Positions 35,268 through 43,522 of a stretch of DNA of 64,000 nucleotides are shown here, in pieces. The stretch's first letter is position 1; every line of letters begins with the position of its first letter. The notes under the pieces were generated by a model. It saw only the letters and a program-made list of their open reading frames with translations. It did no database searches and was not told where the DNA came from. Origin of the DNA: Streptomyces sp. RFCAC02 (GTDB lineage Bacteria; Actinomycetota; Actinomycetes; Streptomycetales; Streptomycetaceae); NCBI RefSeq assembly GCF_004193175.1, contig NZ_SAUH01000001.1:5613501-5677500 (forward strand), read 5' to 3'. The translations under genes and the position numbers were made by a program.

Positions 35268-36317
35268 TCATGCGGGTGGGTCGGTCGCCGGCGCGGTCGA
35301 GGCGCGCACGACGAGACGGGGCGGGACTGTGGTGGAGCGAAACGGTACGGCCGCGCGCGCCCCCGCGGAACGCCCCGCGGCCAGCCGGTCCACCAACAGC
35401 CGCGCGGCCAGCCGCCCGCGCTCCGACGACCCCAGGTCCACGCTGGTCAGCGGCGGCCACGCCGCCTGCGCGAGCGCGCTGTCGTCCATCCCCGCCACCG
35501 CCACGTCCTCCGGTACGCGCACGCCCCGCGAGAGCAGGGCGCGCAGCGCGCCGAGGGCGAGCTGGTCGTTCGCGCAGAACAGGGCGTCCGGGCGGGCGGC
35601 CAGCAGCCCGCCCGCGGCGGCCGTGCCCGCGTCGATGCCGAACTCCGTGTGCACGACGAGGCGTTCGTCGTAGCGCAGACCGCAGGCCGCGAGCCCGGCG
35701 CGGTAGCCCTCGGCGCGGTTGCGCCCCGGCACGGTGTCCGCCGGTCCGTTGACGAACGCGATGCGCCGCCGCCCCGTGCCGTGCAGGTGCCGTACGGCGT
35801 CCGCGGCGCCCGCGACCGAGTCGGCCCGCACGCTGTCCACCGGCGTCCCCGGCGGCAGCGACCCGATGACGACGACCGGACCCGCCGCCCGCGCCAGGGC
35901 GCGCAGGTGGCCGTCGCCTATCCGGATCGGGCACAGGATCAGGCCGTCGCTCGTGCGGTCGCCGAGGCTGCGCACCACGGCCAGCTCGTCCTCGGCGACG
36001 GCGTCGGTCGAGTGCAGCAGCAGCCGGTACCCGGCGGCCTTGGCGACGGCCTGGATGGCGCGGACCATGGCGACGTACACGGGGTTGCCGATGTCCGGCA
36101 TGGCGAACGTGAGCTGCCGGGTGCGGCCGTCCTTGAGGGAGCGGGCGACGGCGTTGGGGACGTAGCCCAGTTCGTCGGCGGCCCGGCGCACCCGCTCCAC
36201 GGTGTCACGGCGGGCCGCCTGCCCGTTCAGGACGCGGGAGACGGAGGCGATGGAGACGCCCGCGCGCTCCGCGATCGCGACGATGGTCGGCCGGCCGCCG
36301 TTCGGCATCTGGAACAT
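35268..36317 (-). CDS. LacI family transcriptional regulator of the riboside operon
   Basis: This 349-residue LacI/GalR repressor has a helix-turn-helix at the N-terminus (TIVAIAERAGVSIASVSRVL), the hinge region DELGYVPNAVARSLKDGRTR and a periplasmic-binding-protein-like sugar sensor domain ending in PPLTSVDLGSSERGRLAARL. It heads the eleven-gene operon and presumably represses it until the imported compound, or a product, binds. ATG 36317 and ATG 36308 are both possible starts. A perfect palindrome typical of LacI sites lies 24 nt upstream. Confidence 0.93.
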   Translation of the reverse strand: MFQMPNGGRPTIVAIAERAGVSIASVSRVLNGQAARRDTVERVRRAADELGYVPNAVARSLKDGRTRQLTFAMPDIGNPVYVAMVRAIQAVAKAAGYRLLLHSTDAVAEDELAVVRSLGDRTSDGLILCPIRIGDGHLRALARAAGPVVVIGSLPPGTPVDSVRADSVAGAADAVRHLHGTGRRRIAFVNGPADTVPGRNRAEGYRAGLAACGLRYDERLVVHTEFGIDAGTAAAGGLLAARPDALFCANDQLALGALRALLSRGVRVPEDVAVAGMDDSALAQAAWPPLTSVDLGSSERGRLAARLLVDRLAAGRSAGARAAVPFRSTTVPPRLVVRASTAPATDPPA

Positions 36318-36340
36318 CCCCCGGAGTCGCAGGCGTTGTC

Positions 36341-36371
36341 GTAAACGTTTACAGGCACGGAAATCGTTTAC
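36341..36371. promoter_or_regulatory. LacI-type operator region
   Basis: A perfect 12-bp palindrome, GTAAACGTTTAC (36341-36352), has the central CG and flanks typical of LacI/GalR sites. The related half-site CGTTTAC follows at 36365-36371, 24 nt away. They lie directly upstream of the lacI start and probably serve autoregulation and control of the whole operon. Confidence 0.7.
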
Positions 36372-36565
36372 AGATGGTGCGACCATATGGCCTCTCCGTC
36401 AAGAGGGCGTCAACGGAGTGATGACGACGGCGCGCGCGTTCGATGACGCACCGTCAGTTCGCGCGGGGCGGGGCGGACGCCGCCCGCCCGCCGGGAAGAC
36501 ATCACCGTGGCGGCGCGCGGTGGTGCGCCGCCCGCGTGACGCGTCGACGAAGGAGCTGACACGGC

Positions 36566-37039
36566 ATGAACGCGAACGAGGCACGGAAGCGTCTGAACGA
36601 ACTGCGATCCGCCCGTGAGGGGGTGTCGAGCGACGAACTCGACCGGATATGGGCCTGCCTCGAACCCGTCCCGGCCGCCGAGATCCTCGGCCGGTGGCGC
36701 GGCGAGGTGTTCGCGACCGGCCACGGTCTGCACCGCGAGCTGGTCGGCCGCCGGTGGTACGGCAAGTCGTTCAACTCACTCCACGACGCCAAGCCCCTGA
36801 TCTGCTACGACGAGAAGGGCCGGCTCTTCTCCGACGTCGAACTGGGCCGGGGCGAGGCCAGTCTGTGGAACATCGAGTTCCGCGGCGAGGTGACCGCCAC
36901 CATGGTCTACGACGGGCGCGCGGCGTTCGACCACTTCAAACGGGTCGACGACGTCACCCTCATGGGCATCATGAACGGCAAGGCCGAATTTGTCCTCCAC
37001 AATGGTCAGCATTTCTACTTCCTCCTGGAGAGAGTCTGA
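36566..37039 (+). CDS. DUF4334 (GXWXG) protein
   Basis: This 157-residue soluble protein contains LGRWRGEVFATGHG (about residue 40), the GXWXG motif, followed by a DUF4334 region (WYGKSFNSLHDAKPLIC, then VYDGRAAFDHFKRVDD and MNGKAEFVLHNGQHFYF). Its biochemical role is unknown. Related genes often stand next to alcohol dehydrogenases, as here (34 nt before the zinc enzyme). GAAGGAG precedes the ATG by 9 nt. Confidence 0.85.
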   Translation: MNANEARKRLNELRSAREGVSSDELDRIWACLEPVPAAEILGRWRGEVFATGHGLHRELVGRRWYGKSFNSLHDAKPLICYDEKGRLFSDVELGRGEASLWNIEFRGEVTATMVYDGRAAFDHFKRVDDVTLMGIMNGKAEFVLHNGQHFYFLLERV

Positions 37040-37073
37040 CCCCGAGCACCCTCGCGCGACGGAGGAACTGGCC

Positions 37074-38165
37074 ATGCGGATGACCGCCGCGGTATCGCGC
37101 GCCCCGGAAGCGCCCTTCACCCTGGAGCCGGTCGACCTGGACGACCCGCGCCCCGACGAGATCCTCGTACGGATCACGGCGGGCGGGCTGTGCCACACCG
37201 ACCTGGTGACGAAGGCTGCGCCGCCGGCGGGCCGCTGTCCCGTGGTCCTCGGCCACGAGGGCGCCGGCGTCGTGGAACGCGTCGGCCGCGCGGTCCTCGG
37301 CGTACGGCCCGGCGACCAGGTCGTCCTCAGCTACCGGAGCTGCCGCGCGTGCCGCCTGTGCCACGCGGGGCGGCCCGCGTACTGCGAACGCACCGCGCTG
37401 CTGAACAACTCGGGGCGCCGCGCGGACGGTTCCGCCACCATGTGGCAGGACGGCAGGCCGCTGGCCGGCTCGTTCTTCGGCCAGTCCAGCTTCGCCACGC
37501 ACGCCCTCGCCAGCGCGGACAACGCGGTCGTCGTCGGCCCCGGCACCGACCTGACCACGCTCGCGCCCCTCGGCTGCGGCTTCCAGACGGGCGCCGGCGC
37601 CGTCCTGAACGTGCTGCGCCCGGGACCCGGCGCCCGCCTCGTCGTGTACGGGGCGGGCGCGGTCGGCCTGGCCGCGCTGCTCGCGGCCCGCGCGGTCGGG
37701 GTGCGGTCCGTGGTGGCGGTCGACGTGCATCCCGAACGGCGCGCCCACGCCGCGCGGCTCGGCGCCGGCGCGGCGCTCGACCCGGCCGGCGCCGACCTCG
37801 TGGCGGCCGTCCGGGAGGCGACGGGCGGCGGCGCCACGCACGCCCTGGACACCACGGGCGTGCCGGCGGTCGTGGCGCACGCGGCGAAGGCCCTGGCGCC
37901 CACCGGCACCCTCGTGGTCGTCGGCCTCGGCGAGGCGGAGCTGACCGTCGACCTGATGGACATCCTGCTCAACGGGAAGACGGTGCGCGGCTGCATCGAG
38001 GGCGACGCGGTGCCGGAGCGCTTCATCCCGCGCCTGCTCGACCTGCACGCCACGGGCCGCTTCCCGGTGGAGGAGCTGATCACGACGTACCCGTTCGAGG
38101 ACATCAACCGGGCCGTCGCGGACCACCGGTCGGGCGCGGTGGTGAAGCCCGTCCTCGTGTGGTGA
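37074..38165 (+). CDS. Zinc-dependent alcohol dehydrogenase (aryl/allyl-alcohol type)
   Basis: This 363-residue medium-chain dehydrogenase has the zinc-binding features GGLCHTDLVT, VLGHEGAGVVERVG, and the four structural-zinc cysteines in CRACRLCHAGRPAYC. The Rossmann loop is VVYGAGAVGLAALLAARAVG. It oxidises a primary or aryl alcohol with NAD(P), or reduces the aldehyde. ATG 37074 is chosen because GGAGG ends 8 nt before it. The DUF4334 gene upstream is probably co-transcribed. The next gene is convergent and 13 nt away. Confidence 0.92.
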   Translation: MRMTAAVSRAPEAPFTLEPVDLDDPRPDEILVRITAGGLCHTDLVTKAAPPAGRCPVVLGHEGAGVVERVGRAVLGVRPGDQVVLSYRSCRACRLCHAGRPAYCERTALLNNSGRRADGSATMWQDGRPLAGSFFGQSSFATHALASADNAVVVGPGTDLTTLAPLGCGFQTGAGAVLNVLRPGPGARLVVYGAGAVGLAALLAARAVGVRSVVAVDVHPERRAHAARLGAGAALDPAGADLVAAVREATGGGATHALDTTGVPAVVAHAAKALAPTGTLVVVGLGEAELTVDLMDILLNGKTVRGCIEGDAVPERFIPRLLDLHATGRFPVEELITTYPFEDINRAVADHRSGAVVKPVLVW

Positions 38166-38178
38166 GGGCGCGCGCGGA

Positions 38179-38709
38179 TCAGGCCGGCCCGGCGCCCATC
38201 ACCCGCGGGAACTCGGCCGGGTCGGCGTCGAACCCGCGCAGCCCGGTCCGCAGCCGCCAGGCGCCCGCCTCGTCGCGGACGAACGCGGCGATCACCGCCG
38301 ACGTCGCCCCCGCCACCGCCGCGAAGTCCCCGGCGGCCAGCTCGTCGTACCCCTCGGCGATGCGGAACCGGGTGCTCGGGATGGCGCCGAACGTCTTCGG
38401 GCCGCCGCGCTGCTGCACGGTCACGCCGACGACGACACGGCCGAACGTGGGGGCGAGACGCTCGAGTTCGAACGTCATCGCCTCGTCGAAACCGAAGCCC
38501 TGGCCGGTGCGGCTGTCCCGGCTGAGGGTGATCGTGCCGTCGGGAGAGCGGCTGTCGAAGTGCACCAGGTACACCGGCGCGCCGCCCGGATCGTCGGCCG
38601 CGTAGGTGGCCGCGACGATGTCCACGTCGTTGTCCGGTTCACCCATGGGGCTGGCATCCCATTTGACAGCGACCTCGACCTTGCCCAGACCTTTGGTAAG
38701 ACCGCTCAT
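38179..38709 (-). CDS. TerD family protein
   Basis: This 176-residue protein of the TerD/CABP family carries the calcium-binding pattern VKWDASPMGEPDNDVDIVA, followed by VYLVHFDSRSPDGTITLSRD and AMTFELERLAPTFGRVVVGV. TerD-like proteins are tied to tellurite resistance and stress responses, and several copies occur per Streptomyces genome. It is monocistronic here. Its start is set by the conserved MSGLTKG beginning. It is convergent with the alcohol dehydrogenase gene. Confidence 0.88.
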   Translation of the reverse strand: MSGLTKGLGKVEVAVKWDASPMGEPDNDVDIVAATYAADDPGGAPVYLVHFDSRSPDGTITLSRDSRTGQGFGFDEAMTFELERLAPTFGRVVVGVTVQQRGGPKTFGAIPSTRFRIAEGYDELAAGDFAAVAGATSAVIAAFVRDEAGAWRLRTGLRGFDADPAEFPRVMGAGPA

Positions 38710-38774
38710 GGCCTCATCCTCTCCCGCCGCCGGGGCGCTCCCGCACCCGGCGCGCAACGACCGGATCGCGCACC

Positions 38775-39701
38775 TCAGTTGCTCATAGTGCCATGATCCC
38801 CGCCCGTGCCGCCCGGCCGTCGCGGCGGCGCGACGGGGCACGCGGTCCCGCCCGCCGCGCGCCGTCCTGGCCACGCGCCGATCGGCACGGTGTCCGGCGC
38901 GCAGGCCGCCGAGTCGAGCGCCATCAGGTAGTGCCGCACCTCCTTGGTCCGCAGGCTGACGGACGCCCCCGCGGCGGTGTGCAGGACCAGCCGGTCGGGC
39001 AGGTGCGGGCCGGGGAAACGGAGCAGCTCCACCGGTCCGCTCATCAGCGCGCGGTGCGTCGTGTGCATCGGCATGACCTGGATCGTGATCCCGGGGAGCG
39101 CGGAGAGATGCCGCAGATGCGCCAGTTGCCGTTCCATCACGCCGGCGTCGCCGACGCGCCGGTGCAGGACGGACTCCTCGATCAGCGCCCACACGGCCGG
39201 CGGCCGGGGCTCGCGGCGGTCCAGCACGCACTGGCGGCGGGCCAGCAGGTCGAGGCGGCGGGCCGTGGTGGCCTCGTCGTCCGTGGGCCGCTGGAGGCGC
39301 AGCAGCGCGGCGGCGTACTCGGCGGTCTGGAGCAGGTCGGGGACGAGGAGCGGCGCGTAGTAGCGGATGGCCTCGGCGCGCTCCTCGGCCCGCAGGTGGT
39401 CGGCGAGCCAGCGGGGGAGCAGGTCGCGGTAGGCCGTCCACCAGGGGGTCCGGCCGGCGTGGCGCAGCTCGGCGAGCACGGACTCCGTCTCGGCGGCGCG
39501 GTCGTAGAACGCGAGGAGCGGGCGGAGCTGGGCCGGTTCGGGGACGAGGCGGCCGGTCTCCAGGCCGTGCAGGCGGACGGCGGGGACGCCGATGGCCGCG
39601 GCGGTCTCGGGCAGCGACCGGCCGGCACCGGCCCGCATGGTGCGCAGCCGCAGGCCGAGCTGTTTGAGGGCCGACGCCGACCCCCCGCATTCCACCCGCA
39701 T
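38775..39701 (-). CDS. XRE-type helix-turn-helix regulator with DUF5753 domain
   Basis: This 308-residue DNA-binding protein has an N-terminal helix-turn-helix (LGLRLRTMRAGAGRSLPETA then GVPAVRLHGLETGR) and a C-terminal DUF5753-like part (RYYAPLLVPDLLQTAEYAAA, LPGITIQVMPMHTTHRALMS). Such regulators are very abundant in Streptomyces, often paired with a DUF397 gene; none follows here. GAGAGGAG precedes the ATG. The palindrome TCTGC-N5-GCAGA at 39734-39748, just upstream, could be its own operator. Confidence 0.88.
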   Translation of the reverse strand: MRVECGGSASALKQLGLRLRTMRAGAGRSLPETAAAIGVPAVRLHGLETGRLVPEPAQLRPLLAFYDRAAETESVLAELRHAGRTPWWTAYRDLLPRWLADHLRAEERAEAIRYYAPLLVPDLLQTAEYAAALLRLQRPTDDEATTARRLDLLARRQCVLDRREPRPPAVWALIEESVLHRRVGDAGVMERQLAHLRHLSALPGITIQVMPMHTTHRALMSGPVELLRFPGPHLPDRLVLHTAAGASVSLRTKEVRHYLMALDSAACAPDTVPIGAWPGRRAAGGTACPVAPPRRPGGTGGDHGTMSN

Positions 39702-39903
39702 CCGTGCTCCTCTCCCGCGCATGCGAGTGACATTCTGCCAGTTGCAGAGTGATCGCGCGAGGGTGTGCTCCGCGGTACACCGGGTGACGAACTGGCGCCC
39801 CGTCAGTTGTCGCACCTGCGCCGTGAGTTGGACGTTCCCGGGTTCCCGGGCCGGTGCGGGATCAGGACGTGTGCGACCGGCCGCCGCGGGCATACGGAAG
39901 CGT

Positions 39904-40167
39904 ATGTTTTCGGACACGGTACGAGACGCACTGGCGGCCGGCCCGAGCGGCGGCGCGGAGCAGGTCGGGTTCTTCGTCGTGGCGGGCGTGATCATGGTGG
40001 TCGCGCTGGTCCAGCTCATCCGGCCGCAGCTCCTCTGGAAGGCCAACCGCCCCTTCTACCGCGACCCCGACGCCAACGAGCCGTCCCGCGCCGGCTACGT
40101 GATGATGCGCGTCATGGCCGTGGGCGTCCTCGCGATGGGCGCGTTCATCATCACCCGGGCCTTGTGA
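39904..40167 (+). CDS. Small two-helix membrane protein, unknown function
   Basis: This 87-residue protein has two hydrophobic segments: GFFVVAGVIMVVALVQLI and VMAVGVLAMGAFIITRAL. A conserved-looking loop with WKANRPFYRDPDANEPS lies between them. No catalytic motif is visible. GGAAG stands 3 nt before the ATG. It is divergent from the XRE regulator. The long open frame upstream of this ATG is not needed and looks non-coding. Confidence 0.6.
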   Translation: MFSDTVRDALAAGPSGGAEQVGFFVVAGVIMVVALVQLIRPQLLWKANRPFYRDPDANEPSRAGYVMMRVMAVGVLAMGAFIITRAL

Positions 40168-40333
40168 CACCCTCGAAATCGCCCCCACCAGCGTCGAACG
40201 AACTTGCGTCGCAAGCGACTTGGGGAAAGGATGACCCCCGCCGCGCAGGATGGGCGCACCACGGCCGCCACGTGCGCCGGCCCCCGCCCTCCTCCGCCCG
40301 GCGCGGAGGCCCTGACCCCAGGAGACGCAGCCC

Positions 40334-41131
40334 ATGACGCACGACCCGGACGCCGCACGGACCGGCGCGGTCATCGACACCACCCAGCCGCACTCGGCCC
40401 GCTTCTGGAACTACCTGCTGGGCGGCAAGGACCACTACGAGGTCGATCAGCAGCTCGGCGACTACATCAAGGCCCACCACCCCGTCGTCGTGGAAGCGGC
40501 CCGCGCCAGCCGGGCGTTCCTCGGCCGCGCCGTCAAGTACCTCGTGGAGGAGGCGGGCGTCCGCCAGTTCCTCGACATCGGCACCGGCCTGCCGACCGCC
40601 GACAACACGCACGAGGTCGCCCAGCGCCACGCCCCCGAGTCCCGCGTCGTCTACGTGGACAACGACCCGGTCGTCCTGCTGCACGCGCGGGCGCTCCTCA
40701 CCTCCACCCCGGAGGGCGCCACCGCGTACATCGAGGCCGACGTGCACGACCCCGACACGATCATCGCGCAGGCCGGCGAGACCCTCGACCTGTCGCAGCC
40801 GGTCGCCCTGTTCTTCCTGTCGATGCTCGGGCACATCGCCGATCCGGCGGAGGCCGCGGCCCTCGTGCGCCGCTACACCGACCGCCTCGCGCCCGGCAGC
40901 CACCTCGTCGTCTGCGACTCGATCGACTCCCCGGCCATGCTCAAGGCCCAGGAGGGCTACCGGGACTCCGGCGCCGTGCCGTACATCGTGCGCACCGCCG
41001 ACCAGATCGCCGCGGTCGCCGCCGGCCTCGACCTGCTGCCGCCCGGCCTCGGCCCGGTCGACCTGTGGCGCCCGGCGGGCGAGGTGGAGCGGCCCGCCGA
41101 CCAGTGGGGCTTCGTGGCGCGCAAGCCCTGA
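40334..41131 (+). CDS. SAM-dependent methyltransferase (Methyltransf_19/DUF574 type)
   Basis: This 265-residue protein begins with SARFWNYLLGGKDHYEVDQ, the signature of the Streptomyces-abundant Methyltransf_19 family. The SAM-binding loop is FLDIGTGLPTADNTHE and a later acidic motif is YVDNDPVVLLHARALL. The targets of this family are mostly unknown. It lies 166 nt after the small membrane protein, upstream of the HATPase/sigma pair, and has no clear operon partner. Confidence 0.9.
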   Translation: MTHDPDAARTGAVIDTTQPHSARFWNYLLGGKDHYEVDQQLGDYIKAHHPVVVEAARASRAFLGRAVKYLVEEAGVRQFLDIGTGLPTADNTHEVAQRHAPESRVVYVDNDPVVLLHARALLTSTPEGATAYIEADVHDPDTIIAQAGETLDLSQPVALFFLSMLGHIADPAEAAALVRRYTDRLAPGSHLVVCDSIDSPAMLKAQEGYRDSGAVPYIVRTADQIAAVAAGLDLLPPGLGPVDLWRPAGEVERPADQWGFVARKP

Positions 41132-41421
41132 CGGCCGCCCGCCCCCGTCCGCCGCGCGGCGGCCTCCCGTCGCGCGGCGCAGCCCCGTGCGTGCCCCCCG
41201 ACCCGTATGGGACGATTCCGGCGTAGAGTGGACGGCCGACCGGGCGTGTCCGCCGTCTCCCGGGCCATCGGTCCGGCCCGTGCCCCCCTCGGCGCCGGAC
41301 CGCACGGGCGCATACCGGTCGCATCTCAGGCAATCCGGGAAGGAACCGGACGGCGTGGACGTGCGTCCGTGTGCGCGAGCCGTGCGTGGGCATGCGGTGA
41401 GTGAAGAGCAGGGGGAGAACC

Positions 41422-41859
41422 ATGGAGCGTATCGGCGTGGCGGCGGAAGACGTGGCGGCCCGGCACCCCGGGCCACGCGTACCGACGAGCGCGGCCGCGG
41501 CCCGCGGCCGCGTCCAGTACCTCCTGGCGGGCCGGCACCCGGCCCCCGGTGTGGACCCCCGGGACGATCTCACCCTGGCCGACATCCTGCTGGTCACCTC
41601 CGAGCTGGTCACCAACGCCATCCGGCACGGCGGCGGCGTCACCGGCTTCTCGGCCGCCGTCAGCGGGAACGACCTCCTCCTTTCGGTGAGCGACGACAGC
41701 GACGAGCTGCCCCGCACGGTCACCCACTCCGACGCCGCCGGGCGCCCCGCGGTCGGCGGCTACGGCTGGCCGCTCATCAACCGGCTGAGCAGCGACGTCT
41801 CCGTCGTTCCCGGGGCCGGCGGCGGCAAGACCATCCACGTCGTCGTCCCCCTGGGCTGA
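41422..41859 (+). CDS. HATPase-domain anti-sigma-like regulator (RsbW/SpoIIAB type)
   Basis: This 145-residue protein has a GHKL/HATPase_c_2 fold. The N-box is LLVTSELVTNAIRHGGG, the G1-like box LLSVSDDSDELPR and the G2-like box GGYGWPLINRLSSD. In Streptomyces such proteins usually act as anti-sigma factors or serine kinases of sigma-regulatory networks. It stands 134 nt upstream of a group-IV sigma gene in the same direction and is a natural candidate to bind it. GGGGGAG precedes the ATG. Confidence 0.85.
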   Translation: MERIGVAAEDVAARHPGPRVPTSAAAARGRVQYLLAGRHPAPGVDPRDDLTLADILLVTSELVTNAIRHGGGVTGFSAAVSGNDLLLSVSDDSDELPRTVTHSDAAGRPAVGGYGWPLINRLSSDVSVVPGAGGGKTIHVVVPLG

Positions 41860-41924
41860 CCCCTCCCGCGCGGGCGTCCCCGGTCTCCTCACGGGGCCTC
41901 CGCGAACACTCACGAAAAAAGTTG

Positions 41925-41949
41925 GCATGCCGCCGGACTGCCCGGGTAC
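41925..41949 (+). promoter_or_regulatory. Sigma-B-type promoter upstream of the sigma factor gene
   Basis: GCAT (41925-41928), a 15-nt spacer and GGGTAC (41944-41949) match the Streptomyces sigma-B family pattern GNNT-N14-16-GGGTAY. It ends 44 nt before the sigma gene's ATG, so the sigma factor probably drives its own transcription. Confidence 0.6.
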
Positions 41950-41993
41950 GTGCCCCTCAGACACACAAGACGAGAAAGTTTGGGGTGGACGCC

Positions 41994-42866
41994 ATGGCAG
42001 CCGTGACGGCGACGACAGCGCACTCGGCGACGGAGACCGCGCAGGACACCTCGGCGGCCCCCCTGCCGCACATCGGCGCCCCGCAGAAGGTCGCCCCCAA
42101 GGACGCGAGGGAGCTGTCCCGCGTCTTCTTCGCCCGCCTCGCCGAACTGGAGGAGGGCACCCGGGAGTACCAGTACGCCCGCAACACGCTCATCGAGATG
42201 AACCTCTCCCTCGTCCGCTACGCGGCCACCCGCTTCCGGGGCCGCGGCGACCAGATGGAGGACATCGTCCAGGTCGGCACCATCGGCCTCATCAAGGCCA
42301 TCGACCGCTTCGAGCTGTCCCGCGAGGTCGAGTTCACCTCCTTCGCCGTGCCGTACATCGTGGGCGAGATCAAGCGGTTCTTCCGCGACACGAGCTGGGC
42401 CGTCCACGTTCCGCGCCGCCTCCAGGAGGCCCGCGTGGAGCTGGCGAAGGCCACCGAGGAACTGCGCACCCGCCTCGGCCGCACCCCCACCGTCGCGGAG
42501 CTGTCGGCGCTGATGAGCCTGCCCGAGTCGGAGGTCATCGAGGCCCGCAAGGCGTCCAACGGTTACCACTCCACCTCCCTGGACGCCACCCTCACCGGCG
42601 AGTCCGGCCAGGACGGCGAGGCGGTCCTCGCCGACTTCATCGGCCAGGAGGACCCGGGCATGCAGTTGGTCGAGGACGTCAGCGCCCTCGCGCCCATGGT
42701 CGGCAAGCTGGGCGAGCGCGACCGGCAGATCCTGCACATGCGGTTCGTGGACGAGATGACCCAGGCGCAGATCGGGGAGCGGCTCGGCATCTCCCAGATG
42801 CACGTCTCGCGGCTCCTGAACCGCATCCTCACCCGCCTGCGCAAGGGCATGCTGGCCTCCAACTGA
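41994..42866 (+). CDS. SigB/SigF/SigG family RNA polymerase sigma factor
   Basis: This 290-residue group-IV sigma factor has region 2 (LVRYAATRFRGRGDQMEDIV, VGTIGLIKAIDRFELSREVE), region 3 (FRDTSWAVHVPRRLQEA, TPTVAELSALM) and region 4 with its helix-turn-helix (MTQAQIGERLGISQMHVSRL). This class handles stress and developmental genes. It is downstream of an HATPase anti-sigma-like gene and has a promoter of its own class, consistent with a feedback-controlled stress module. The gene is followed by a hairpin terminator. Confidence 0.95.
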   Translation: MAAVTATTAHSATETAQDTSAAPLPHIGAPQKVAPKDARELSRVFFARLAELEEGTREYQYARNTLIEMNLSLVRYAATRFRGRGDQMEDIVQVGTIGLIKAIDRFELSREVEFTSFAVPYIVGEIKRFFRDTSWAVHVPRRLQEARVELAKATEELRTRLGRTPTVAELSALMSLPESEVIEARKASNGYHSTSLDATLTGESGQDGEAVLADFIGQEDPGMQLVEDVSALAPMVGKLGERDRQILHMRFVDEMTQAQIGERLGISQMHVSRLLNRILTRLRKGMLASN

Positions 42867-42924
42867 CCGGCCACCGCACCCACCCCACCCCGCCCGCCCC
42901 GGAGCGCCGCACCACAGCCGGCCC

Positions 42925-42947
42925 CGGGGCGGCCGCACGCCGCCCCG
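42925..42947. terminator. Hairpin terminator between sigma and immunity genes
   Basis: A perfect 9-bp stem (CGGGGCGGC with GCCGCCCCG, 5-nt loop) sits between the stop codons of the convergent sigma and SUKH-type genes. Confidence 0.6.
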
Positions 42948-42950
42948 CGG

Positions 42951-43517
42951 TCAGCCGCCGCTCGGCCCGCCCGCCCCCGTCGGCAGCGGGTCGAAGCGGT
43001 GCTCCCCGGGAAGGTCCGACGCCAGCACCTCCGAACGCCGCTCACCGGTGAGCAGCGACACCAGGAACTCCGCGCACCCCACGTCGTGGTGTTCCCAGTA
43101 CGGGCCGCGCCCCTCGTTGACGAGTACCGTCCACTCCGCCGGGGCGCGCCCCGGCCCGACCAGCCAGTACAGGACCTCGCCGTCCTCCGTGACCGCCCAC
43201 GGGACGGCCCGCGTCCCCGGGGCTTCGAGCTGCGGCGGCCTGGCCTCGAACGCCCACAGCTGCGGCAGCGCCTCGGCCTGCCGCCGTGCGACGGTGAACA
43301 GGTTGTAGTCGGGCACCTCACACGCCGGGTGCAGCAGGCACAGGTACTGGTCGAAGTGACCGCCGCCGTAGCGATCGGCGAGCGCCGTGTAGTCGGGCGG
43401 CAACGCCTCGATCGCCAGCGAGGCGGCCACACCCGACCAGTCCGAGCCGGCCGGAGCCTGCCCGGGAGGCGCGACGCGGACGAGCCGTGTCAGTGCGTCG
43501 TTCATGAGAGGGATCAC
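42951..43517 (-). CDS. SUKH-type (SMI1/KNR4) immunity protein for the RHS toxin
   Basis: This 188-residue acidic protein has features of the SMI1/KNR4 (SUKH) immunity fold: IEALPPDYTALADRYGGGHF, DYNLFTVARRQAEALPQLWA, AVTEDGEVLYWLVGP and CAEFLVSLLTGE. SUKH proteins neutralise many nuclease toxins. It begins 5 nt downstream of the RHS toxin stop, the usual place for a cognate immunity gene. GTG/ATG starts at 43517 and ATG 43505 (MNDALTRLV) are both possible. Confidence 0.8.
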   Translation of the reverse strand: MIPLMNDALTRLVRVAPPGQAPAGSDWSGVAASLAIEALPPDYTALADRYGGGHFDQYLCLLHPACEVPDYNLFTVARRQAEALPQLWAFEARPPQLEAPGTRAVPWAVTEDGEVLYWLVGPGRAPAEWTVLVNEGRGPYWEHHDVGCAEFLVSLLTGERRSEVLASDLPGEHRFDPLPTGAGGPSGG

Positions 43518-43522
43518 CTGGG

